Assembly (NCBI RefSeq): GCF_019711535.1
Contig: NZ_JAIGNP010000001.1
Location: 744,001-808,000, forward strand
Origin: Qipengyuania aestuarii
GTDB taxonomy: Bacteria; Pseudomonadota; Alphaproteobacteria; Sphingomonadales; Sphingomonadaceae
Length of the DNA: 64,000 bases
Reading direction: 5' to 3'
Below are positions 36,468 through 44,804 of this stretch, in pieces (position 1 is the stretch's first letter; every line of letters begins with the position of its first letter). The notes under the pieces are model-generated. The model ran no database searches, was not told the DNA's origin, and was given only the letters and a program-made list of their open reading frames with translations. The translations under genes and the position numbers were made by a program.

Positions 36468-37043
36468 TTGGGCCAGCCCACTCTCATTCTTGCATCCGCC
36501 AGCCCGCGCCGCCGCGAATTGATCGCGCGGCTCGGCATCGTGCCGGATGCCATCAATCCTGCCGATATCGACGAAACGCCCGCCAAGGGCGAGCTTCCGC
36601 GCGTCTATGCCAGCCGCATGGCGCGCGAAAAGGCTGAAGCCGCCGCCAGTAGCGATGGCTTCGTTCTCGCCGGCGATACGGTCGTGTGTGCCGGGCGCCG
36701 TATCCTGCCCAAGGCCGAGGACGAGGCGACGGCGCGCGAATGTCTCGCGCTTCTTTCAGGGCGCAGGCACCGGGTGCTTTCCGCCATCGCCCTGCGCGCT
36801 CCTGATGGCACGCTGCGCGAACGGCTGAGCGAAACCATCGTGATGTTCAAGCGGCTCTCCACCGCCGAGATCGACGCCTATATGGAAAGCGGAGAGTGGG
36901 ACGGGAAAGCCGGCGGCTATGCCATTCAGGGAATTGCCGAAGGTCTCATCAGCCGCATCCAGGGCAGCCACTCGGGCGTCGTGGGCCTGCCGCTTTACGA
37001 AACGCGCCTGCTGCTGAAGGCAGCCGGATTCGAAATTGCCTGA
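36468..37043 (+). CDS. maf: Maf-family nucleotide pyrophosphatase
   Basis: A 191-residue house-cleaning NTP pyrophosphatase. The signature is LILASASPRRRELI at the N-terminus, then FVLAGDTVV, AYMESGEWDGKAGGYAIQG and GLPLYETRLLL. The start is TTG 36468, two codons before the family motif, and it is the only plausible start. Maf proteins hydrolyse dTTP/UTP or modified nucleotides. It overlaps the RNase E/G gene by 8 nt. Confidence 0.94.
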   Translation: MGQPTLILASASPRRRELIARLGIVPDAINPADIDETPAKGELPRVYASRMAREKAEAAASSDGFVLAGDTVVCAGRRILPKAEDEATARECLALLSGRRHRVLSAIALRAPDGTLRERLSETIVMFKRLSTAEIDAYMESGEWDGKAGGYAIQGIAEGLISRIQGSHSGVVGLPLYETRLLLKAAGFEIA

Positions 37044-37995
37044 GACAGGGCCCGAATGGGTCGTCGAAGACGGCGTGGGCGAAACCCGCGCGCTGCTGAT
37101 CGACGGGGACACGGTGTTAGCCGCGAAACTGCGCTGGCCGGGTGAATTCTACCGCGGGCAGGAGCTGACTGCGAAACTTGTCAGCAAACGCGGTGCCCGC
37201 GGCACTGCCATGACAGCCGAGGGCCGCGAACTGCTGGTCGACCGGCTGCCCCGCGAGGTGTCTGAGGGCAGCGAGCTGGCGCTGGTGGTGACCCGCGCCG
37301 CGCTCGCCGAACGCGGACGCTACAAGCTGCCCTCGGCCCGTGTGGCCTCTCAGCCGACGCCCGTCGCCGATCCGATCGAGACCGGCAAACGCGTCCATCG
37401 CTTCCCGCCCGGCATGTGGGAAGAGGTGTGGCAGGCCGCGAGTTCGGGCGAGGTGACATTCGATGGCGGATCGCTGCTGTTTGCCGTGACGCCTGCGATG
37501 ACGCTGGTCGACATAGACGGGGCTCGCGATTCGCGCTCGCTGGCCCTTGCTGCGACCGGACCCCTGGCCCGCTCGCTGGGCGAATTCGACCTTGGGGGAT
37601 CGATCGGGATCGATTTTCCGACTCTGGAGGCGAAGGCCGACCGCAAGGCCGTGGACACCGCAATGGGAGAAGCGCTCGGCGACTGGCCGCACGAACGCAC
37701 CGCCATGAACGGTTTCGGCTTCGTGCAACTGGTAGCACGGCTGGAAGGGCCATCGCTGCTTCACCGCTTCGCCACCTCGCGCGTGGGCATGGCCGCCCGC
37801 ATGGCGCTACGCCGCGCGGAAATGGTGGACGGTGCTGGCGTGACCCTGCTCACCGTGCACCCGGCGCTGAAGGCAAAGCTCCGCCCGGAATGGCTCAGCG
37901 AAGTGGAACGGCGCACCGGCAGGCCGCTGCGGATAGAAACCGATCCCGGCCTTGCCATCGAAGCGGCGGCTGCCCAGATCGTGGGCCATGAATAA
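37036..37995 (+). CDS. Short RNase E/G family protein
   Basis: A 319-residue protein similar to the catalytic region of RNase E/G but much shorter than RNase G (about 490). The nuclease Asp residues appear in MTLVDIDGAR and GIDFPTL, in the expected order. The N-terminus (EWVVEDGVGETRALLIDGD) resembles the family start. A long S1 insert and the Zn-link of full RNase E are absent. The start is TTG 37036, overlapping maf. The infA-maf-rne-yacG order is common in alphaproteobacteria, which supports the call; whether it acts on rRNA or mRNA is unknown. Confidence 0.88.
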   Translation: MPETGPEWVVEDGVGETRALLIDGDTVLAAKLRWPGEFYRGQELTAKLVSKRGARGTAMTAEGRELLVDRLPREVSEGSELALVVTRAALAERGRYKLPSARVASQPTPVADPIETGKRVHRFPPGMWEEVWQAASSGEVTFDGGSLLFAVTPAMTLVDIDGARDSRSLALAATGPLARSLGEFDLGGSIGIDFPTLEAKADRKAVDTAMGEALGDWPHERTAMNGFGFVQLVARLEGPSLLHRFATSRVGMAARMALRRAEMVDGAGVTLLTVHPALKAKLRPEWLSEVERRTGRPLRIETDPGLAIEAAAAQIVGHE

Positions 37996-38167
37996 AGTCT
38001 GCCCGATCTGCAAGAAACCCCGCGTGGAAGAGCACAAGCCCTTCTGCTCCACCCGCTGCCGCGACCGCGATCTCGCCCAGTGGTTCGGCGACGGTTATGC
38101 GCTTCCCGGACGCGCGGCCCTGCCCGAAGAAATCGCTGCGGAAGTGGTGAAGCCACAAGACGATTGA
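37988..38167 (+). CDS. yacG: DNA gyrase inhibitor YacG (zinc protein)
   Basis: A 59-residue zinc-binding protein with the YacG pattern CPICKKP ... FCSTRCRDRDLAQWF, i.e. two CxxC-type pairs. E. coli YacG binds GyrB and inhibits gyrase. ATG 37988 overlaps the RNase E/G stop by 8 nt. An in-frame start at 37952 would lie before the zinc motif with no family support. Confidence 0.93.
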   Translation: MNKVCPICKKPRVEEHKPFCSTRCRDRDLAQWFGDGYALPGRAALPEEIAAEVVKPQDD

Positions 38168-38255
38168 ATTAGGCCCTTGCCAAGCACGCGCGCCTTCGCC
38201 ATAGGCGCCCACTCCAACCGCTGATGAGCCTTTCGAGAGCTCTCAGCGACGGCAA

Positions 38256-38331
38256 GCCCGGGTAGCTCAGTTGGTAGAGCATGCGACTGAAAATCGCAGT
38301 GTCGGCGGTTCGAATCCGTCCCCGGGCACCA
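38256..38331 (+). tRNA. tRNA-Phe (GAA)
   Basis: A 76-nt cloverleaf. Acceptor stem GCCCGGG/CCCGGGC, D arm with AGCTCAGTTGGTAGAGC, anticodon loop CTGAAAA with anticodon GAA, T arm with GTTCGAATCC, and an encoded CCA. No integrase gene or repeated 3' end was seen nearby. Confidence 0.98.
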
Positions 38332-38472
38332 CTCCCCCGCCCTTATCGATACCGTCGATTCTGATCGCCGCCGCTTGATGCGGACCGTGCTTTGCGATCG
38401 TATCGAACGCCGCACGACCCTGATTCCACAGGCGCGCTTCCCGTAACGCGATGTCCGCGCTATCCCGCAGGG

Positions 38473-39789
38473 ATGCACGAAGAAACCGCAACCATGCTCT
38501 CCGCCTTCGATATCGCAGCTTTGCTGGTGGTGGCTTCCGCGCTGCTGGGATGGTTCAACCACCATTTCATCAAGCTGCCGCACGTCATCGGGCTGACGGT
38601 GATGGGCGCGCTGGCGGCAATCGGGCTCATGGTGGTCGACGCCCTGATCCCAGGAGTAACGCTCTACGATCAGGTGACGGAAGTTCTTCAGCAGATGAAT
38701 TTCACCGAAACGCTGCTGCAGGGCATGCTTAGCTTCCTGCTCTTCGCCGGGGCGCTGCACGTCGATCTGGACCGCTTGAAGACGGCCTGGCTGCCGGTGC
38801 TGCTGCTTTCCACGGTCGGCGTGATAATCTCCACCGTGCTCGTCGGTGCGGCGACATGGGGCGTTGGCTCCATGCTCGGCCTTTCCTTCGCCCCGATCTG
38901 GTATTTCGTGTTCGGCGCGCTCATCGCACCGACGGACCCGGTATCGGTGCTTGGCGTCCTGAGGGAAGAGAACGTCCCGCAGTCCCTGCAAAGCGCAGTG
39001 GCAGGAGAAAGCCTGTTCAACGACGGTGTGGGCATCGTCGTGTTCATCATCCTTCTCGGCGCCGCAGTCAGCGGCAACGAATTCCCCCTCTCGGAAGGTG
39101 TGCGTCTGTTCGGGATCGAAGCAGGCGGGGGCATCCTCGTCGGTCTCGTCGCGGGCTATTTCGGCTATCGCGCGCTCGCTGGAATGGATGAATACACGCT
39201 GGAAGTGCTGATCACTCTCGCCATTGTCATGGGCGGGTATGCCCTGTGCAGCCAGCTCCACATTTCGGGCCCGCTGGCCATGGCGGTTGCCGGCTTGCTG
39301 ATCGGCAACCAGGGCGTGACCTATGCGATGAGCGATGTAACGCGCGATTATGTGATCAAGTTCTGGGAACTGGTGGACGAATTGCTCAACTCGGTCCTGT
39401 TCCTGCTTATCGGACTGGAGATGATCGTGCTGACGATCACCGGAGAAGTCCTGCTGTTCGGCCTGATTGCTATCCCGCTGACGCTGATTGCCCGCGCCAT
39501 CGGAATCTTCGTGTCGACAAAGACAATTCCTGCCGCCCGGCTGCAGGACAAAGGCGCTGGCCGCGTGCTGTGGTGGGGCGGACTGCGCGGGGGCATTTCC
39601 GTCGCCCTCGCACTGTCGCTACCTCCCGGGGAGACGCGCGACTTCATCCTGGCCGGGACTTTCGCCGCCGTGTTATTCAGCGTGCTTGTGCAGCGCGCCA
39701 CGCTGGGCATGCTCATCGACAAACTCAAGGACGGCAAGGCTCCGGCGGTCGAGGGCGATGGAAGCTCCACCGCCCCGTCCATCCATTAG
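38473..39789 (+). CDS. Na+/H+ antiporter, CPA1 family
   Basis: A sodium/proton exchanger of 438 residues with about 12 membrane helices. The landmark is GESLFNDGVGIVVF (the ND motif of CPA1 transporters), with APTDPVSVLGVL preceding it and WWGGLRGGISVALALSLP near the C-terminus. ATG 38473 (MHEETATM) was chosen; ATG 38494 is an alternative. Its TAG stop overlaps the TAA of the convergent bioA gene, so the genes end tail to tail. Confidence 0.93.
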   Translation: MHEETATMLSAFDIAALLVVASALLGWFNHHFIKLPHVIGLTVMGALAAIGLMVVDALIPGVTLYDQVTEVLQQMNFTETLLQGMLSFLLFAGALHVDLDRLKTAWLPVLLLSTVGVIISTVLVGAATWGVGSMLGLSFAPIWYFVFGALIAPTDPVSVLGVLREENVPQSLQSAVAGESLFNDGVGIVVFIILLGAAVSGNEFPLSEGVRLFGIEAGGGILVGLVAGYFGYRALAGMDEYTLEVLITLAIVMGGYALCSQLHISGPLAMAVAGLLIGNQGVTYAMSDVTRDYVIKFWELVDELLNSVLFLLIGLEMIVLTITGEVLLFGLIAIPLTLIARAIGIFVSTKTIPAARLQDKGAGRVLWWGGLRGGISVALALSLPPGETRDFILAGTFAAVLFSVLVQRATLGMLIDKLKDGKAPAVEGDGSSTAPSIH

Positions 39790-41042
39790 GCTGCCACAAA
39801 ATCGTCGGCAGCTGCGCCGATTTCCGACCACACCCGGTCGAGATCGGCATCGTCGATGCAATAGGGGGGCATGACGTAGACCGTGTTGCCAAGCGGGCGC
39901 AGCAGCAGATCGGCATCGCGAAAGCGGCGCAGCAGGCGCGGGCCTAGATCGGAAAGATAGCTGCCCGCCGCATCGCCCATCTCAAGTGCAGCGATCGTTC
40001 CGCAGCGGCGCCCATTGCGAACCGCCGGATGCCCCGACAGCGCGGAGAGGTGCGCTTCCTGCCGCGCGCAGAGGCCGTCAATGCGTTCCATAACCGGCTC
40101 TTCGCGCCAGATTGCCAGATTGGCATTCGCGGCGGCGCAGGCGATCGGGTTCGCCGTATAGCTGGAGGAATGATAGAAAGTGCGCGTCCGGTCGTTCGAA
40201 TAATGAGCCGCCCAGATCGGCTCGCTAGCCATGGTCACGGCCAGCGGCATCGAACCGCCAGTCAGACCCTTTGAAAGACACATCATGTCGGGCACGACAT
40301 CTGCTTGCTCGCACGCGGTCAGCGTACCCGTCCGGCCCCATGCCGTCATGACTTCATCGGCGATGAAGAGAGTGTCGTAACGTGCGCAGATACGGCGCAT
40401 CTCGGTGAGGACGGATGGAGAATACATAAGCATGCCGCCCGCCCCCAGAACGAGAGGCTCGACGATGAAAGCCGCCGCTCCGCCGGCACATTCCCGTTCC
40501 AGTGCATCGTAAGTCGGCTGCGGGTCGTCCCCGGGGAAGGGCACGCGGCCCACGTCGAACAGCATGGGGGCATAGGCGGCATTGAACACGCCTCGCGCGC
40601 CGACCGACATCGCGCCGATCGTGTCGCCGTGATAGGAATGCTCCATCACGACGATACGGCTGCGCTCCTCCCACTGATGCTTCCAGAAGCCCAGCGCCAT
40701 CTTCAGGGCGACTTCCACCGCGGTGGAGCCGCTGTCGGAGAAGAACACGCGGCTGAGCTGGTCCGGCAGGATCCTGCGCAATTCGAGCGCCAGCTGTTCC
40801 GCCGGTTCATGCTTCCAGCCGGCGAAGATCATCTGATCGAGCTTTCCGGCCTGCTCCGCGATCGCCGCGGCAATACGGGGATGGCAGTGGCCGTGCGTCG
40901 TCACCCACCAGCTCGAGATCGCATCCACGATGCGGCGCTTGTCGGCAGTGTAAAGCGCGGCACCTTCCGCGCGCTCTATCTGCGGAATAGGGTCGCCAAG
41001 GCCGTGCTGCGTGAAGGGATGCCAGACAGGTGACTGGGTCAT
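39786..41042 (-). CDS. bioA: Adenosylmethionine-8-amino-7-oxononanoate aminotransferase
   Basis: A PLP enzyme of biotin synthesis that transaminates KAPA to DAPA with SAM as donor. It has 418 residues. Signatures are WHPFTQH at the N-terminus, SSWWVTTHGHCHP, FSDSGSTAVEVALKMA, HSYHGDTIGAMS, LFIADEVMTAWGRTG and the PLP lysine in LSKGLTGG. It overlaps bioD by 4 nt (ATGA) and is the last gene of bioF-bioD-bioA. bioB and bioC are not in the window. Confidence 0.97.
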   Translation of the reverse strand: MTQSPVWHPFTQHGLGDPIPQIERAEGAALYTADKRRIVDAISSWWVTTHGHCHPRIAAAIAEQAGKLDQMIFAGWKHEPAEQLALELRRILPDQLSRVFFSDSGSTAVEVALKMALGFWKHQWEERSRIVVMEHSYHGDTIGAMSVGARGVFNAAYAPMLFDVGRVPFPGDDPQPTYDALERECAGGAAAFIVEPLVLGAGGMLMYSPSVLTEMRRICARYDTLFIADEVMTAWGRTGTLTACEQADVVPDMMCLSKGLTGGSMPLAVTMASEPIWAAHYSNDRTRTFYHSSSYTANPIACAAANANLAIWREEPVMERIDGLCARQEAHLSALSGHPAVRNGRRCGTIAALEMGDAAGSYLSDLGPRLLRRFRDADLLLRPLGNTVYVMPPYCIDDADLDRVWSEIGAAADDFVAA

Positions 41043-41659
41043 ATAAAATCCGAGAGGTCGAAATTAGCGGCGAAAGCGTCTGCGAGAGATGCTGCGTCTA
41101 GTTGGGGGATAAGCGGCAAGCGCCCAAGTCGGCGAACATTGCCCAAGCGGCAAATGGTGGCCTCGCTATCCTCCACCGGGTCGCCGACGAAAGCGATGCC
41201 GTGCACTTTCACACCGCGGGCTCGCAGTGCCTCCAAGGTCAGCAGCGAATGGTTTATCGTTCCAAGAGCCGTGCGAGCGACCACGATCACCGGAAGATCC
41301 CACTGCGCGAAGAGATCGGCGTACAATACATCGCCCCCCAGCGGGACAAGTGCGCCCCCTGCCCCTTCCACGACGAGGGGGCGTTGGGGCGGAAGGGTTA
41401 GCCGGTCTGGCTCTATGGTCACGCCGTCAATCTCGGCTGCGAGATGCGGCGAACAAGGTGTTTTCAGCCGATAGGCCTCCGCGATTATCCGCTCCGGCTC
41501 AAGCGATGCAAGCTCCGCGACGCGCGACAGATCACCGCCCTCATCGAGCCCCGCCTGAACCGGCTTCCAGTAGTGCGCGCCCAGCGCCTGTGTCAGCGCG
41601 GCAGAAAACACCGTCTTGCCGATTTCTGTATCGGTACCGGTGACGACATAAGCGCTCAT
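41039..41659 (-). CDS. bioD: Dethiobiotin synthetase
   Basis: An ATP-dependent carboxylase/cyclase of 206 residues turning DAPA into dethiobiotin. The P-loop-like start is VVTGTDTEIGKTVFSAAL, followed by WKPVQAG and PLVVEGAGGALVPL. It overlaps both bioF (ATGA) and bioA (ATGA), so the three are translated together. Confidence 0.96.
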   Translation of the reverse strand: MSAYVVTGTDTEIGKTVFSAALTQALGAHYWKPVQAGLDEGGDLSRVAELASLEPERIIAEAYRLKTPCSPHLAAEIDGVTIEPDRLTLPPQRPLVVEGAGGALVPLGGDVLYADLFAQWDLPVIVVARTALGTINHSLLTLEALRARGVKVHGIAFVGDPVEDSEATICRLGNVRRLGRLPLIPQLDAASLADAFAANFDLSDFI

Positions 41660-42801
41660 AAAATTGTCTCCTCGAGTGCGCTGGCCAGCGCGTCGATCTC
41701 TTCCCGCTCTACATTCAGGGTAAGCGAAATGCGTAGGCGGCTGCTACCGTGCGGCACCGTTGGCGGGCGAATGCCACGAATATCAAAACCGCGCGCTTGT
41801 AGGGCTTTTGCCGCGGTCATCGTGCGCGCTTCCCCGCCAAGCACCAGCGGCATTATCTGCGATCCGGTCAACGCCACACCGAAAGGAGCAAGGCGCTTTC
41901 CCGCATAATCCACCAGGCGGGCCAGTTCCTCCCGCCGGTGCGGCTCGTCGGCAACTGCCGACAAGGCTTCTCTCACGCAGGCAGCCATCAGCGGGGACGG
42001 TGCGGTTGAAAAAATGAAATTGCGGGCGCGGTTGACCAGATGATCCCGCATGATGCGAGGCCCGGAAAGAAGCGCGCCCTCGCATCCCAGCGCCTTGCCG
42101 CAGGTCCGCAGCACGATCGTGTTTTCGCGGCCATCAAGAATCGAGGCCAGTCCCCTGCCCCCGTCGCCCCAAACACCGGTGGCGTGCGCATCATCGGCAT
42201 AAAGGACCCCGCCGTAGCAATCGGCGAGCGCCAGCAACTGCTCGAGCGGCGCACGGTCGCCGTCCATGCTGTAGAGCGTCTCGACCGCGATCCACGGAGT
42301 GCCTTGCGCATGATCAACTCTCCACCCGGCGAGCGCGTCAGCGAAGGCGTCGACGTGGTTATGCGCGATGGCGCGGGTTTCTGCCCTGGCGAAACGCATG
42401 CCTTCATGCGCGCTGGCGTGGATCAATTCGTCGAAAAAAATGATGTCCCCGCGCTGAGGCAGGGTCGAAAGGAGCGCACTGTTCGCGGCATATCCGCTGG
42501 CCATGAAAAGCGCGCTTTCGCAGCCCAAGAACGCAGTTGCTTCCGCTTCGAGCCTTTCATGCTCCGGATGATTGCCCCGCAACAGCCGCGACCCGCCGGA
42601 TCCAACGGGAACGCCGCGCCCGATGGCGCTCTCCGCCGCTGCCTTCAACCGCGCGCTACCCGCCAGCCCCAGATAGTCGTTCGAAGAGAGGTCGATGCCG
42701 GTTTGCGGAGCGAGCGATCGCAGGCGGGAATTTTCCCGCAACCCGTCCAGATCTCCCGCCAAATGGGCAAAGGGACCGCGCAGTGTTTCTGCCTTTTCCA
42801 T
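41656..42801 (-). CDS. bioF: 8-amino-7-oxononanoate synthase
   Basis: A PLP enzyme of 381 residues that condenses pimeloyl-thioester with alanine. Signatures are [56 protein letters not shown] and a Lys-bearing [15 protein letters not shown] 42801 (MEKAETL) matches the family; the open frame continues upstream into the region opposite purC. It is first in the bioFDA operon and divergent from purC across 145 bp. No BirA-type operator was recognised. Confidence 0.95.
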   Translation of the reverse strand: MEKAETLRGPFAHLAGDLDGLRENSRLRSLAPQTGIDLSSNDYLGLAGSARLKAAAESAIGRGVPVGSGGSRLLRGNHPEHERLEAEATAFLGCESALFMASGYAANSALLSTLPQRGDIIFFDELIHASAHEGMRFARAETRAIAHNHVDAFADALAGWRVDHAQGTPWIAVETLYSMDGDRAPLEQLLALADCYGGVLYADDAHATGVWGDGGRGLASILDGRENTIVLRTCGKALGCEGALLSGPRIMRDHLVNRARNFIFSTAPSPLMAACVREALSAVADEPHRREELARLVDYAGKRLAPFGVALTGSQIMPLVLGGEARTMTAAKALQARGFDIRGIRPPTVPHGSSRLRISLTLNVEREEIDALASALEETIL

Positions 42802-42946
42802 GTGCGGCCCCGCTAACGCTGTCACGCCGCGCCTGCAATTGCTTTCGCCGCTCTCGCTCTGTATGGCCGCGCCCACGTTACGGCTCAGGATTGCGAGGGG
42901 CGATTCTGTAGCTGCGAGAAGGCTTTTCCAGCGAGGGAACACACGC

Positions 42947-43753
42947 ATGGCACGTCGCCGCCAGATCTACGAAGGCAAGGCCAAGATTCTTTACGAAGGT
43001 CCTGAGCCGGGCACGATCATCCAGTATTTCAAGGATGATGCCACCGCCTTCAATGCCGAAAAGAAAGGCACGATCAACGGCAAGGGCGTGATCAACAATC
43101 GCATCAGCGAATATGTCTTCACCCGCCTTTCGCACATCGGCATCCCGACCCACTTCATTCGCCGCCTCAACATGCGCGAGCAATTGGTCCGCCAGGTGGA
43201 GATCATCCCGCTTGAAGTGGTGGTCCGCAATGTCGCCGCCGGCTCGCTCAGCAAGCGGCTCGGCGTCGAGGAAGGCGAGCTTCTTCCCCACACGCTGATC
43301 GAATATTGCCTCAAGGATGATGCTCTGGGCGATCCAAAGGTCTCGGAAGAGGAAATCGCATGCTTCAACTGGTGCAGCCATGAAGAGATGCAGGACATGT
43401 CTTCCATGGCCATCCGCATCAACGATTTCCTGTGCGGCATGTTCGCTGCCATCGACATCAGACTGGTGGACTTCAAACTGGAATTCGGGCGGATCTGGGA
43501 CGGTGATTACAGCCGCACCATTCTTGCTGATGAAATCAGCCCGGACGGCTGCCGCCTATGGGATATCAACACCGGCGAGAAGCTCGACAAGGACCGTTTC
43601 CGCCGGGACATGGGCGGCGAAAGCGAAGCCTATCAGGAGGTCGCCCGGCGTCTCGGCCTGCTGCAGAACGAGGATAACGGCCCCGGCGAAGTTCTCGACA
43701 TGAACGCCCACCGCGGCCGGCTGCGCAGCCCCGCCAAGCCAGCGAAGAAGTAA
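42947..43753 (+). CDS. purC: SAICAR synthetase
   Basis: Phosphoribosylaminoimidazole-succinocarboxamide synthase, step 8 of purine synthesis. It has 268 residues. Family blocks are [70 protein letters not shown] and [16 protein letters not shown] 42947 fits the conserved start. It is followed head-to-tail by the convergent lipid-kinase gene with no gap between stops. purS-purQ are about 6.5 kb away, so the pathway genes are only loosely clustered. Confidence 0.97.
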   Translation: MARRRQIYEGKAKILYEGPEPGTIIQYFKDDATAFNAEKKGTINGKGVINNRISEYVFTRLSHIGIPTHFIRRLNMREQLVRQVEIIPLEVVVRNVAAGSLSKRLGVEEGELLPHTLIEYCLKDDALGDPKVSEEEIACFNWCSHEEMQDMSSMAIRINDFLCGMFAAIDIRLVDFKLEFGRIWDGDYSRTILADEISPDGCRLWDINTGEKLDKDRFRRDMGGESEAYQEVARRLGLLQNEDNGPGEVLDMNAHRGRLRSPAKPAKK

Positions 43754-44635
43754 CTAGACCACGTATCGCAAGGTCAGGCCGCTCGGCGCGATTGCATAGG
43801 CGCAGTCGGGCATGTGGTCGCCATCGACCTGCACCGGGGTCACGCAGCGGTCGAATTCGATCCGGTGGCAGGAGCGGACGCGCGCCTTGGCGAACCGCTC
43901 CACCGGCAGGCCCAGCATCGCTGCAAGGCTGAGGGCCATGATGCGCAGGCGGGTGCCTTTGCCAACTGTGATGAGTTCGACCGAATCTGCGTGAAGCGCC
44001 GCCTCGGGGCTGAGGCGGAATGGACCCGCGTACAGGGCTGCATTCGAAACGATGACCGCTTCCGCCTCGTCTTCGAATTGCTCGCCTTTCGTCGTCGTGC
44101 CGCGGATACGCATCGGCGCCCTCGGCCATTCGCGCAATTGCTGCATCATCGCGGCAACATAGGCGTAGCGCCCGATCCGCTTTTTCAGCGCGCCCGACAC
44201 CCGCGCCACCGCATGGCTGTCGGGGCCGATGGAAAGGCATGAGACAATCGGCATGTCACCAAGCCGATAGAGCGGAGCTTCGATCCAGCTTTCCGGTCCC
44301 CGCGCCCAAGCTTCAGCCAACTTTTTCGCAAACGCCTGCGGATCGCGCGGATAGGACAATTCGCGTGCCACCAGATTGATGGTGCCGGACGGTGCGATGG
44401 CGAGAGGGACCTGCCCTGCATCGACGCCCAATGCCTGGACGGTGTCGCGCAATGTTCCGTCGCCGCCGTGAACGCACACAAGGTCGGCCGTTCCAGACAG
44501 GACCGCGCCATCGGCGGTGGTGGGCAAGGCACACACTTCAAACCCTGCCTGCTCGAGCGCGACCAGCAGCTTGTCGCAAATCGATTGGCTGAAGCTGCCG
44601 GATACAGGGTTAAAGACGAGATCCAGTTTGGTCAC
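43754..44635 (-). CDS. Diacylglycerol/sphingosine-kinase-like lipid kinase
   Basis: A 293-residue protein of the DagK catalytic family. The signature GGDGTLRDT follows a VFNPVSGS start and SGTINLVARELSYP, the nucleotide loop and lid typical of the family. The C-terminal part is a beta-rich domain with RVRSCHRIEFD and VQVDGDHM. The lipid substrate cannot be told; sphingomonads carry sphingolipids, so several lipids are possible. Its TAG stop abuts the purC stop directly. Confidence 0.88.
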   Translation of the reverse strand: MTKLDLVFNPVSGSFSQSICDKLLVALEQAGFEVCALPTTADGAVLSGTADLVCVHGGDGTLRDTVQALGVDAGQVPLAIAPSGTINLVARELSYPRDPQAFAKKLAEAWARGPESWIEAPLYRLGDMPIVSCLSIGPDSHAVARVSGALKKRIGRYAYVAAMMQQLREWPRAPMRIRGTTTKGEQFEDEAEAVIVSNAALYAGPFRLSPEAALHADSVELITVGKGTRLRIMALSLAAMLGLPVERFAKARVRSCHRIEFDRCVTPVQVDGDHMPDCAYAIAPSGLTLRYVV

Positions 44636-44804
44636 CGGATGCTCCTAGCCGCCATTGCAGCCTGCGCAACCACCATAGTGGGGCCCCGCAGCAGGAAAAG
44701 TACGGAAAATAAGGAGATATTTGCCCTTCCAATCCCATCGCCAACTGCATTACCAAGGTCGTTGGACGAGCCTGCCACATGGCAGTGGAGATGGGGACCT
44801 TTTC

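Noticed and set aside
38256..38472. tRNA-Phe as an integration site for a mobile element
   Set aside because: No integrase and no repeat of the tRNA 3' end was found near; the following gene is a core antiporter.
44711..44804. TTG at 44721 behind AAGGAGAT as the start of the M16 peptidase
   Set aside because: It would put 28 non-hydrophobic residues before a clear signal peptide, and ATG 44805 has its own good ribosome-binding site.
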